Virus record (IMG/VR): IMGVR_UViG_3300042914_001135
Coordinates: 1 to 39,636 of that record
Source of the DNA: a virus
DNA: 39,636 nt
Strand: one strand, 5' to 3'
In this document: positions 8,427 to 14,957 of the stretch, piece after piece
Layout: each line of letters begins with the position of its first letter
Position numbering within the stretch: the stretch's first letter is position 1
Made by a program: the position numbers and the translations under genes
The notes under the pieces: generated by a model
Database searches by the model: none
What the model was told of the DNA's origin: nothing
What the model saw: only the letters and a program-made list of their open reading frames with translations

Positions 8427-10406
8427 TCACACCAGCCAAGATGGTCGCCATTTCTTTTGTGGCCGACTAATCGGTGACAAGTTAGGTAAATGCAACATCG
8501 CCATCCAACACGCCATCACAAGGTCAGTACCGTTCTTCTTGTCCCTAGTCCACGAGGAATGTTCTTCGATGAAGGCAAGTGTTTTCCAGTTTTCCCGCAT
8601 AGATGGGGTTCGGATCGCACCGGAACGGAACAACTGTGGAAGCAACGCTTCCACACCAAGATTTTCGTCAATCTTGTTACGGCTAGTGGTGTGTGCAATT
8701 ACGTTTACGTTGTGGCGGGACTGCCATTTGCGAACAAAGTCGTGTGCCAGAAGGAATCGTTGGGCTGCGTTGACCTCGACTACCCAGTGTGAGATCGGGT
8801 AGCCCATGTCCATAGCCCTGTTCTGCCAATCTTCCATAATTCCCGAATAGTCACGGGTCGTGGTGTCAAATCCGAGTAGCTGTTCGGCTGTGAGTTTGAC
8901 TCTTTCAACGTCTATCAGGAACCGCAGGTTTGTTTCAGGCTGATATATCCACCATTGGATAGCCCAAAACATTGTTGGTGACGGGTCAACGCTGGCAATC
9001 GAGATCAATGGGGGTTGAAGGTTGTGGGGTACGTGACCTGGACGGCGATCATTGTCCACACAACCTGGGTACAGCACCCCGTCAGGCCCGATCCCGCCTG
9101 TAGCCCACACACGCTCGATCAAATAGTTGCCTTCAGCTTGATCTTCCTGCTGATATACCACCGCAAACTTAGATGGGTTGGAATGTTTAATGTACGACAG
9201 GTCTTTCCACGACAAACGATGCGGGTCTAGGAGTGGTCCGTTGGGCCAAGCAGGGGAACTATTGCGTTTAGACGCTAAACCTGTATCTAATTCCTCGTAA
9301 TACGCTTTGTAGATCAGGTGATGATATTTTTGTTTCTTTAACGGTTCCGTGTCCTGTGAAATGTCCGTTGTATCTGATCCGTCATAATCATCCTCGAAAT
9401 CTTCGTAGGTGACTTTGCTGAGACAATGAGCGTAGAGGTCCAACGGTCCAAGTCTTTGTCCGACGACGGCGAGCAAACCGCCTGGATCGACTCGCGCTTC
9501 AGCCATTGAATCCCATCTCTCAATGAGTTTGTCTCTAGCTGCAGATTCTTTAGCGTTCTCCGGTGACGCAACGTCATCAAACAAACAAAGATCGGCACGA
9601 TGACCAATGAATTCAGACTCAATACCGTAAGCAGAAACAGTTGGTTCCTTGTTATCCAACCCACCCATGTCCTCCTGTTCAACAATGAATTCCTCAGCCC
9701 GCCACAAACTACCACTGGTAGATGGCTTAAACCTACCGTAGTCAATCGCCAAACACGCTTCCGCTTTAATCGCCAAACCTTTGTCAATTAGCACAGGGTC
9801 AGGGTCCAACGGAAACTGTCGTTCAAGGGTTTCACGGATACGACGCGAATACATTTTCGCTAGAGACTGCGAAACGGAGCCGATCATCACACGAATCTTG
9901 CGGTTTTTCACTATCTGCCACACAGCAATATCGTGAAACAGGGTGGACTTACCTGCACCTGGGGGGCAGTTCAACACTACAAACTGTTTATCGTTAGACA
10001 ACAAATAATCTTCGATCTTGTATGCGGCATCAACCTGCCACGGACTAGGGATACGGCCCAAATATCTGCGCCTAAAATAGTCAAAATCCACAAGCCCACG
10101 CTGGGCTTCCTCACTTAAACGGTCATATGGGATAACAGGTGGAAGATCAGAAACATCCATCACCTTCGCCCAAGCATCAGCCTGAACACCACCCACCTTC
10201 TTACGGGCAGTCCCCTGCTCCAACTTCCCAACCTCTATCTCAGCTTTAGCGATCTTCTTCTTCGCATCCCACTTTTGGGCAGTGTTGTAATGAACACCAG
10301 CAATCTTCGCAGCATCCTTAATCGACATACCCGACGCACGTGCCTGCCAAAACCTTGCCACATCCTGTGGTGGAACTTGTCGTCGCCCACTCCGACCAGC
10401 GGTCAT
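8427..10406 (-). CDS. terL: Terminase large subunit with N-terminal helix-turn-helix
   Basis: The ATPase-nuclease motor that packages DNA into the prohead. Residues 148-155 (PPGAGKST) are the Walker A loop. LCLFDD at 273-278 is Walker B. A region starting IASVDPSPTMFWAIQWW (about 468) starts the RNase H-like nuclease domain with its first Asp, and the C-terminal LVMACWMAMLHLP supplies the last conserved segment. Residues 10-50 (DVARFWQARASGMSIKDAAK, then VHYNTAQKW) form a helix-turn-helix resembling small-terminase DNA-binding domains. No separate small terminase was seen, so the N-terminal extension may do that job. At 659 residues it is longer than the usual 450-550, which fits a fusion. 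Confidence 0.95.
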   Translation of the reverse strand: MTAGRSGRRQVPPQDVARFWQARASGMSIKDAAKIAGVHYNTAQKWDAKKKIAKAEIEVGKLEQGTARKKVGGVQADAWAKVMDVSDLPPVIPYDRLSEEAQRGLVDFDYFRRRYLGRIPSPWQVDAAYKIEDYLLSNDKQFVVLNCPPGAGKSTLFHDIAVWQIVKNRKIRVMIGSVSQSLAKMYSRRIRETLERQFPLDPDPVLIDKGLAIKAEACLAIDYGRFKPSTSGSLWRAEEFIVEQEDMGGLDNKEPTVSAYGIESEFIGHRADLCLFDDVASPENAKESAARDKLIERWDSMAEARVDPGGLLAVVGQRLGPLDLYAHCLSKVTYEDFEDDYDGSDTTDISQDTEPLKKQKYHHLIYKAYYEELDTGLASKRNSSPAWPNGPLLDPHRLSWKDLSYIKHSNPSKFAVVYQQEDQAEGNYLIERVWATGGIGPDGVLYPGCVDNDRRPGHVPHNLQPPLISIASVDPSPTMFWAIQWWIYQPETNLRFLIDVERVKLTAEQLLGFDTTTRDYSGIMEDWQNRAMDMGYPISHWVVEVNAAQRFLLAHDFVRKWQSRHNVNVIAHTTSRNKIDENLGVEALLPQLFRSGAIRTPSMRENWKTLAFIEEHSSWTRDKKNGTDLVMACWMAMLHLPNLSPISRPQKKWRPSWLV

Positions 10407-10409
10407 TAT

Positions 10410-10754
10410 CTACCGTTTCTTTTTAGAAGTACGCACATCTTCAAAAACATGAAGCCTTTGAGCAAGTTTTTCTGCTTGCGGAATGTTTTGTGCAATACCC
10501 AAATGACGACCCCCACCCTCAGACACAGGCTTCAAATACTCTCTAACAGCTTTACGATCAGACCACTTTTCACCATTAGGACCAATCGTAGGAATAATTA
10601 CCTGACGACCAGCAGGTTTACGATCATCCACGGGAATAGACATAGAACGAATAGTCGCAATTTTATTAGGCCCAACCTTCACAGGTTTACGTTTAGACAA
10701 ATCAATATTGCCCTTAACAACAGAACTGTTTTGCGGTGGACCTGGCTTCTTCAT
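10410..10754 (-). CDS. Small phage protein upstream of terminase (114 aa)
   Basis: The motif VIIPTIGPNGEKWSDRKAV...YL...GRHLGIAQNIPQAEKLAQRLH fits a short phage domain often written as IPTI...eAi.yl.tGkhlG.f.s.eAd.yA..lH, seen in small proteins near head genes. I chose ATG at 10754; a GTG at 10802 in the same frame would add 16 residues, but that extension lies inside a strong inverted repeat (10773-10845). It ends 3 bases before the terminase start. The C-terminus is basic (SKKKR). Function unknown. Confidence 0.7.
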   Translation of the reverse strand: MKKPGPPQNSSVVKGNIDLSKRKPVKVGPNKIATIRSMSIPVDDRKPAGRQVIIPTIGPNGEKWSDRKAVREYLKPVSEGGGRHLGIAQNIPQAEKLAQRLHVFEDVRTSKKKR

Positions 10755-10772
10755 TTCTGATACTGTAGCACC

Positions 10773-10845
10773 GTTGGTGGGTGTGCCGTAGAGCAACAGC
10801 ACTTAAATGAACTGGATGGCTCCGGTCCTCCTCACACCCACCAAC
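10773..10845 (-). repeat. 13-bp perfect inverted repeat enclosing a 47-nt loop
   Basis: GTTGGTGGGTGTG at 10773-10785 is the exact reverse complement of 10833-10845. In a leftward transcript this would close a 73-nt structure just ahead of the 10754 start and not far from the terminase gene. A smaller GGA...TCC pairing is possible inside the loop. It could be a leader structure, an RNA processing site or a DNA-binding target for packaging. Confidence 0.8.
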
Positions 10846-10849
10846 ACTG

Positions 10850-10887
10850 AAAAACAAAAGACCCCCACCTTTCGGCAGGGGCCTCGT
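10850..10887 (-). terminator. Rho-independent terminator, leftward
   Basis: On the minus strand a stem of about 12 pairs with a GAAA tetraloop (CCCCTGCC-GAAA-GGTGGGGG core) is followed by CTTTTGTTTTT. It lies between the 10911 gene and the terminase group, so it would end or attenuate transcripts entering from the control region. Confidence 0.85.
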
Positions 10888-10910
10888 TTACCACTTACGT
10901 GATAGGGGTA

Positions 10911-11144
10911 TTACAAACCCTTGTTCTTGTTACCCAAAAACTTTTTCTTAACCTTGTCTGCTTTTGCAGCCTCACGTCTACGCAATTCCAACTGTAAACG
11001 CATAGCCCTCATCTGGGAAGTTTCTTCATTCTTAGGTGGCTTAGCCGGAAAACGACCTATTTGGTTTTTATCCGTCTTTGCTTTGTCTTTAGGGGTCGGC
11101 GGTTTCGGCTCAGACTTCTTAGGAGCTGCCTTCTTCATAGCCAT
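10911..11144 (-). CDS. Lys/Pro-rich small protein with MAMKK start (77 aa)
   Basis: Start chosen at ATG 11144 because GAAGGA stands about 10 bases upstream; the longer frame to 11246 has no such site. The protein opens MAMKKAAPKKSEPKPPTPKD, is extremely basic, and has a helical section rich in Arg/Leu (MRAMRLQLELRRREAAKADK) before a Lys-rich end. It is followed by the terminator at 10850-10887. Probably a nucleic-acid-binding or virion protein by composition; no family recognised. Confidence 0.7.
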   Translation of the reverse strand: MAMKKAAPKKSEPKPPTPKDKAKTDKNQIGRFPAKPPKNEETSQMRAMRLQLELRRREAAKADKVKKKFLGNKNKGL

Positions 11145-11284
11145 AAATGTTTTTCCTTCAATAAGAATTTTTCGTATCTGCGTTGCAACGATAACACATC
11201 TGCTACACTCATCACACACCCGTCGGGATGACGGCACACGAAGCAATCTTCAAGGCTGTACCACGTTTGCAGGTGGCGGGGCAT
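11135..11284 (-). CDS. Possible small Cys-containing protein (49 aa)
   Basis: A short frame overlapping the start of the next leftward gene by 10 bases, which would suit translational coupling. It carries CFVCRHPDGC (residues 14-23), a compact Cys cluster that could bind zinc, and a charged helical tail. ATG at 11284 has only a weak ribosome site, and in-frame starts at 11344 and 11356 are no better. This may not be a real gene. Confidence 0.35.
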   Translation of the reverse strand: MPRHLQTWYSLEDCFVCRHPDGCVMSVADVLSLQRRYEKFLLKEKHLWL

Positions 11285-11469
11285 AAACAGGGGAACCTGG
11301 GTCGATGAACTATTCACTAGTTCAAGCAGCGCGGTGAACGTCATCTCACCAATCAAGGTGTCGGCTAAAAGAAACTAGCTACGGCGACCTGCTCCAAAGA
11401 GAGCGAACCGTGGGGGGAGCTACCGTCATTCCCTACCTCACAGGAATTCGACATACACACACGTATGTG

Positions 11470-11498
11470 AATATCAACTCAACCACCCCAAAGGTCAA
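11470..11498 (-). promoter_or_regulatory. Candidate leftward sigma70-type promoter
   Basis: On the minus strand TTGACC (11493-11498) is separated by 17 bases from GATATT (11470-11475). It points toward the small genes at 11284-10911 and the terminase group. The -35 is good, the -10 matches four of six consensus positions. Confidence 0.45.
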
Positions 11499-11832
11499 AC
11501 CATGCTCCAAAAAGGGAGCAGCCAGAACCACACACCCCACCACTCAGAGTGGTCACAAAACCACACATCGACAGAAAGCATTACATACATCCATACCCCC
11601 ACGCGGCTCGGCATACCCCCACCTAGCGTGAACGCGGAGAGTGAGGGCCTGCCTACTATTTGTGGCCGATAGTGACGATCTAATTCCTGGCGGCTACCCC
11701 TACCCCCACCACGTAGAGTAGTTTTATGACTACCCCTAGTGGTTAGGTAGTTATGCTTTACCCTCGCCTATCGTTGGGGTCTTGTGTGTTGGTGTGTGGT
11801 CCTGGCTTGTTGGTTGGCCGCGCTTAGTGTTG

Positions 11833-11861
11833 TTGTGACTACTTAGCGTCACTGATATATT
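11833..11861 (+). promoter_or_regulatory. Candidate rightward promoter of the ArdA operon
   Basis: TTGTGA (11833-11838), a 17-base spacer and TATATT (11856-11861) lie about 100 bases before the first gene. Within it, GTGAC-N8-GTCAC (11835-11852) is an inverted repeat lying across the end of the -35 and the spacer, where a repressor could bind. Confidence 0.6.
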
Positions 11862-11962
11862 CTGGCGATATTTGGCGGTATGGCTTGCTATTTGGTGGAG
11901 CTTGCCCTACTATCTAGATCACGGACGCGGAGGCGCGGGCCGTTCACAAATAAGGGGTAAAT

Positions 11963-12529
11963 ATGGGTGCAATATCTAATAGCGGGCCTAGTGTCTGTGT
12001 GTCTTGTATGGCTTGCCATAATGAGGGGCGCGGGTTAGGTAAGTGGATCACGGCGGAGACGGCGGCGCGTGAGGTGGACGCGGAGCTAATTACTTACGGC
12101 GGCCAGGCGGCGGAGATGACATACGGTAGCGGTGCTATGTATGTTGGTTGCAAGGTATGCGGCGGTGACGAATGGGAGGCGGTGGACGTGGAGAATGTGC
12201 CTCACGGGTTTAGGGACTTGCGGGCGTTCTACGATAACGCGCAGGCGTTGTGGGAATGTGACAATTTGGACCTAATAGATACGTTCGCGGCATGGTTTAA
12301 CGTTGGGGCCAATATCACGGACCTGGAGGAGCTTATCGGGGAGCACGAGGACCGCTATCAGGGGGAATGGTATTCCGTGAGGGATTACGCGGAGAATTAC
12401 GCGGAGGATACGGGAATGTTGCAAGGCTTGCCCGATCACCTGGCGAGGTATTTCGATTTTGAGGCGTTAGCGCATGACCTGGAGCATGATCTCCACCATG
12501 AGGACGGCCATATCTGGAGCAATAACTAA
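11963..12529 (+). CDS. ardA: ArdA-like antirestriction protein
   Basis: ArdA proteins are acidic DNA mimics that bind and block type I restriction enzymes as phage or plasmid DNA enters a cell. Residues 11-29 (VCVSCMACHNEGRGLGKWI) match the N-terminal family pattern of a strand followed by YNxGxxxGxW. Residues 131-151 (YQGEWYSVRDYAENYAEDTG region) and 163-176 (YFDFEALAHDLEHD) match the conserved Y.GE..S..dyAee and DyealarDl blocks. At 188 residues it has about the family length. Unusual is a CKVC pair at 63-66, just before the EW segment, which with the two N-terminal Cys residues may bind zinc. ATG 11963 follows AAGGGG. As first gene behind the promoter, it would be made early. Confidence 0.85.
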   Translation: MGAISNSGPSVCVSCMACHNEGRGLGKWITAETAAREVDAELITYGGQAAEMTYGSGAMYVGCKVCGGDEWEAVDVENVPHGFRDLRAFYDNAQALWECDNLDLIDTFAAWFNVGANITDLEELIGEHEDRYQGEWYSVRDYAENYAEDTGMLQGLPDHLARYFDFEALAHDLEHDLHHEDGHIWSNN

Positions 12530-12714
12530 TGGGCGCGGTAACGGTGGAGCGGGTACGCCATAGCGGGGCGGTTATTGTCTCCGCATTGGTGAACGATAAC
12601 GGCGGGGCATGGTTTATGTCGCGAACGTTCTACGGGTACACAATACGCGAGGCGCGGGAGCTATATCGGGGCTATTGCCAGGATCACGGGCTAACTATTG
12701 AGGTGGGCTACTAA
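12529..12714 (+). CDS. Small beta-rich protein (61 aa)
   Basis: Starts on the last base of the ArdA stop codon (TAATG). The sequence is two hydrophobic strands (AVIVSALVND and AWFMSRTFYGY) followed by a helix (TIREARELYRGYCQDHG) and a last strand (LTIEVGY). I recall comparable tiny proteins in mycobacteriophages with an FYGYT.REA segment, but the function is not known to me. Tight coupling to ArdA suggests co-expression early in infection. Confidence 0.75.
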   Translation: MGAVTVERVRHSGAVIVSALVNDNGGAWFMSRTFYGYTIREARELYRGYCQDHGLTIEVGY

Positions 12715-13013
12715 TGGCGCGGCGTAAGCGGGTGGAGGTTGATCTAGCGGCATGGGCTAAGGCGCATGAGGCGGAGGCTAAGCGGGCCGAACGTGCCGCG
12801 AAAATTGGCGGCGATATTGGCGAGGCGTGGCAGATATACGCGGGCAAGTGTCGCCGCGAGGCCGTCGAGGTGTCGCGGCGTGATCCGTTGCCGTTGGAGT
12901 GTGATCTAGCTCCCGTTCCCGTTGAGGTTGCCGCAAGCGGTAACGCCTGGCGGGATCATCTATTAGCGTTGGAGGCGGAGGACGCTGCCAGGTTCGCAAG
13001 GGCTAAACAATGA
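12714..13013 (+). CDS. Ala/Arg/Glu-rich helical protein (99 aa)
   Basis: Starts on the last base of the previous stop. The product is mostly charged helix: a basic opening (MARRKRVEVD), a long Ala/Glu/Arg helix to about residue 60, a short Pro-containing strand region (DPLPLECDLAPVPVEV) and a closing helix. The DNA is conspicuously G+C-rich. No recognised family. Its stop codon overlaps the next start as ATGA. Confidence 0.7.
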   Translation: MARRKRVEVDLAAWAKAHEAEAKRAERAAKIGGDIGEAWQIYAGKCRREAVEVSRRDPLPLECDLAPVPVEVAASGNAWRDHLLALEAEDAARFARAKQ

Positions 13014-13189
13014 CGGGCGGCGAGGCGTTGGGGATCATGGGCGGAGCTATATGTCTCACGTTCCCGCTATGGGGCGCGTATATTTTCCAGGCATGGCTTG
13101 ACGGTAGGCCAACGGCGGAGCAACGTGCCGCGCATACCCGCGAGATAGTGCAACGCCGTCGAGATCAGATTACGCGACGCGGTTGGTAG
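13010..13189 (+). CDS. Small single-pass membrane protein (59 aa)
   Basis: ATG at 13010 overlaps the upstream stop (ATGA). Residues 5-29 (EALGIMGGAICLTFPLWGAY onward) form one hydrophobic segment, followed by a basic, Arg-rich cytoplasmic tail ending RRRDQITRRGW. The positive-inside rule places the N-terminus outside and the tail in the cytoplasm. It could alter the host membrane early in infection, for example superinfection exclusion, but that is only a contextual idea. Confidence 0.65.
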   Translation: MTGGEALGIMGGAICLTFPLWGAYIFQAWLDGRPTAEQRAAHTREIVQRRRDQITRRGW

Positions 13190-13190
13190 C

Positions 13191-13250
13191 GGTTAGCCCG
13201 TTCCCCGTAGGGGGCGCGTCGTTCATGGCGGCGGCGGGCGCGATTTAGTT
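13191..13250 (+). repeat. Intergenic G+C-rich element, copy A
   Basis: Shares an ordered pattern with 13521-13575: GGTTA, CCCGTTCC, a short hairpin, a GGCG-rich run, CGTTCA and GGCGGGCGCG. Here the hairpin is CCCC-GTA-GGGG. It lies in the gap before the 13281 gene. Confidence 0.5.
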
Positions 13251-13280
13251 ATGGTGACTAGACATAGTAAAGGGGAGTGT

Positions 13281-13520
13281 ATGGGTACACAATTTTGCGC
13301 GTTAGATATTGACAAGCTCGCGAGCGCGTCAAGTAAGGCCATTGTCGAGGCGATAACGGGAGCACTTAGCAACGGGATCAGTAACGGCGAGGGGTTGGAC
13401 GGGCGGGCATTGGAGATAATCCAGGACGTACTAAATAGCGACGGCGGGTTATTCAGTGACGGGGAATGTCTCGACATTGTTGGGCGCGTCATAGATATTT
13501 GGAGGGCTATCGAGCTGTAA
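13281..13520 (+). CDS. Acidic small protein of the ArdA operon (79 aa)
   Basis: ATG at 13281 is preferred because AAAGGGGAG stands just upstream; an in-frame ATG at 13251 would add ten residues with no such site. The protein is acidic and mainly helical: LDIDKLASASSKAIVEAITG, a Gly/Asn linker, then two helices ending DIVGRVIDIWRAIEL. No family recognised. Acidic small proteins in an ArdA operon are candidates for further inhibitors of host enzymes. Confidence 0.7.
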   Translation: MGTQFCALDIDKLASASSKAIVEAITGALSNGISNGEGLDGRALEIIQDVLNSDGGLFSDGECLDIVGRVIDIWRAIEL

Positions 13521-13575
13521 AGGTTATCCCGTTCCGCATTGGCGGCGGCTCGTTCACGGCGGGCGCGGGAGCTAT
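13521..13575 (+). repeat. Intergenic G+C-rich element, copy B
   Basis: Same order of blocks as 13191-13250: GGTTA, CCCGTTCC, then CCG-CATT-GGCGG in place of the CCCC-GTA-GGGG hairpin, then CGTTCA and CGGCGGGCGCGGG. It begins directly after the stop of the preceding gene. Confidence 0.5.
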
Positions 13576-13619
13576 CTCGGCAAGGTGTCGAGGTTACGTC
13601 TCTGGGAGGGGGCGACATT

Positions 13620-13940
13620 ATGAGTACAATTATTCAGGCAGATAGGGCGGAGTGGTTAGCGGAATGTCGTTGGTTCACTGATAGCGGGCATGAGTGGCTA
13701 CAAGTGCCACTATGGGCGGCACGTGAGGCGGATCAGGCAGACAAAGAACACGGCGGCGACGGGATTAGCGTGTTTTCATACGTGCTAAATACCCGTGTAT
13801 TCCTCGAAGGGGACTGTGACGCGGCGATATTTTTTGACACGTTCGAGATATCGGAGACTGAACGGGCGGGCCTTGCCTCGCGTGTAGTAGTTATCAACGG
13901 TCCTGCCGTGATCCGTGACTATCCACGTTGGAGGGCGTAA
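13620..13940 (+). CDS. Acidic protein of the ArdA operon (106 aa)
   Basis: Start set at ATG 13620, eight bases after GGGAGGGGG; the frame is open further upstream but has no comparable start. The product is acidic with many aromatic residues: AEWLAECRWFTDSGHEWLQV, then PLWAAREADQADKEHGGDG, a beta-rich middle (FSYVLNTRVFLEGDCDAAIF) and an end VVVINGPAVIRDYPRWRA. I recognise no family. Its leader, CTCTGGGAGGGG, recurs before the gene at 14327. Confidence 0.75.
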   Translation: MSTIIQADRAEWLAECRWFTDSGHEWLQVPLWAAREADQADKEHGGDGISVFSYVLNTRVFLEGDCDAAIFFDTFEISETERAGLASRVVVINGPAVIRDYPRWRA

Positions 13941-14233
13941 TGAGTACCAACACTAACGCGCATGATCTCAATGAATGGATCAGAGTGTTGCCGCAATTCC
14001 ATGATCCCATGAATGACTATTATCCTGGCACGTTATGGCTTGACACTGATAGCGGCACGTATGGCGACGCTAAGACGTTGGTGCTACTTGACACTACGGC
14101 GTGGAGCGCGGAGGATCATGACACGTTCGAGGAATGGAGTGACGGGGAGCGTAATCTTTACGGGATATTAGTGGCTGAAAAATATGGCCGTAATCCTGGA
14201 CCGTTGCCTACCCCTAGCCAGGTAGCTGAATAG
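13940..14233 (+). CDS. Acidic protein of the ArdA operon (97 aa)
   Basis: ATG at 13940 shares a base with the upstream stop (TAATG), and GGAGGG inside the end of the upstream gene is its ribosome site. The protein is strongly acidic with a regular beta-rich N-terminal half (PGTLWLDTDSGTYGDAKTLV) and a charged segment EDHDTFEEWSDGERN. Like ArdA it could present a negatively charged surface, but no sequence family is recognised. Confidence 0.75.
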   Translation: MSTNTNAHDLNEWIRVLPQFHDPMNDYYPGTLWLDTDSGTYGDAKTLVLLDTTAWSAEDHDTFEEWSDGERNLYGILVAEKYGRNPGPLPTPSQVAE

Positions 14234-14285
14234 TTATTCCCCCGTCGCCGTTGGGCGTGGCGGTTCGATCCGCAACGGGGACTAC
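14234..14285 (+). repeat. Intergenic element, possible copy C
   Basis: Shares the TTA...CCCCGT...CCG...GGCG...GGCGGTTC order with copies A and B but is more diverged. CCCCGT (about 14241-14246) can pair with ACGGGG near 14276-14281. Weaker than the other two copies. Confidence 0.3.
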
Positions 14286-14326
14286 CTCAACGTGAGGTAA
14301 CACACGACTCTGGGAGGGGTCTAATT

Positions 14327-14674
14327 ATGGGAGCAGATATGGCACTATCAGTATGCGCGAGGCACGTGGATCGCCACGTTGCGGAGGCACGACTAAAGAC
14401 ATTGAGCAACGACGTTATCGGTGAGGCATATAATTCTGATTACGGATTATTTGACGACGACAATACCGACTATGTAGCTAAAGCTATCTCCGACCTTGAC
14501 TATGTGTATTTGGACTGGCGCGAGACTACGTTGCTTAGGATCGAGGGCAAGGATTATGTCATATCGGGCGGTATGTCGTGGGGTGATTACCCGACTGACG
14601 CTTGCAGGCCGCTTGACGTGATATCGGAGTTAGGTGTCACTGAATTGACGTTCCCAACGGAGCTGGCACAATGA
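14327..14674 (+). CDS. Acidic protein of the ArdA operon (115 aa)
   Basis: ATG 14327 follows GGGAGGGG. N-terminal helices (VCARHVDRHVAEARLKTLSN) lead into an acidic region with YGLFDDDNTDYVAKAISDLD and strands around YVYLDWRETTLLRI and KDYVISGGMSWGD. The alternating strands and Asp/Tyr content suggest a compact alpha/beta domain. I do not recognise it. The stop overlaps the next start (ATGA). Confidence 0.75.
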   Translation: MGADMALSVCARHVDRHVAEARLKTLSNDVIGEAYNSDYGLFDDDNTDYVAKAISDLDYVYLDWRETTLLRIEGKDYVISGGMSWGDYPTDACRPLDVISELGVTELTFPTELAQ

Positions 14675-14823
14675 GTAGGGCATATTCAGTGTGGGTAGGG
14701 GGTAGCGAGGTCAATGATTTCGCGCTTACCGATTACGCGCTTGCGGAGCAAGTGGCCGAGATATGGGTGTCAATGGGATACGACGACGTAAAAATTGAGG
14801 AGATACCGTTATGCAAACAATAA
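14671..14823 (+). CDS. Small acidic protein (50 aa)
   Basis: Begins MSRAYSVWVGGSEVND with ATG overlapping the upstream stop, then one helix (DYALAEQVAEIWVSMGY) and a last strand (DDVKIEEIPL). The pattern is strand, helix, strand, typical of a tiny domain that reads like mycobacteriophage orphans of similar size. The last 13 bases overlap the start of the next gene. Function unknown. Confidence 0.65.
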   Translation: MSRAYSVWVGGSEVNDFALTDYALAEQVAEIWVSMGYDDVKIEEIPLCKQ

Positions 14824-14957
14824 TTGTGGAGTGCCAATGGTGCGGGAGTGATAACACGTATGCAGCGGGGTATTCCCCAATGTGTACCGAGACACAATAC
14901 AAGTGTCGAGACTGCCACCAGGAGACATGGCAAGACGATAAGGAGGTAGCCCAATGA
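14811..14957 (+). CDS. Small zinc-ribbon-like protein (48 aa)
   Basis: ATG 14811 lies inside the end of the previous gene, and the stop overlaps the next start (ATGA). Residues IIVECQWCGSDNTY and YKCRDCHQETW give two CxxC pairs (C8/C11 and C31/C34) spaced as in a zinc ribbon. Such mini-ribbons bind nucleic acid or RNA polymerase; which applies here cannot be told. Confidence 0.75.
   Translation: MQTIIVECQWCGSDNTYAAGYSPMCTETQYKCRDCHQETWQDDKEVAQ

Larger units (their letters stand above)
11285..11962. other. Non-coding control region between divergent transcripts
   Basis: About 680 bp without a convincing gene, lying between leftward late genes and the rightward ArdA operon. It contains hairpins TGCTCC-N6-GGAGCA (11503-11520) and ACCACT-CAG-AGTGGT (11538-11552), CA-rich tracts with an imperfect ACGT-centred palindrome (11456-11470), repeated CTACCCC/ACCCCCAC blocks (11595-11720), and a promoter on each strand. 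A replication origin or a switch region would fit here, but no iteron array was identified. Confidence 0.6.

Noticed and set aside
9338-9787. A 149-codon leftward frame inside the terminase gene
   Set aside because: Same strand but another frame of a clear terminase gene across its ATPase domain; the product is not protein-like.
10275-10760. A 161-codon rightward open frame
   Set aside because: It crosses the ends of terminase and the 10410 gene antisense to both, has no ribosome site and gives a Thr/Arg/Asn-rich protein without family features.
10773-10845. A tRNA gene, because the element is 73 nt with paired ends
   Set aside because: The closing stem is 13 bp rather than 7, there is no TTCGA loop, and no plausible anticodon arm.
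14254-14290. A tRNA 3' half suggested by GGTTCGATCC
   Set aside because: The loop matches T-loop consensus but the flanking five bases do not form a T-stem (mismatch at the second pair) and no acceptor, D- or anticodon arms can be drawn. It is better read as part of the intergenic element.
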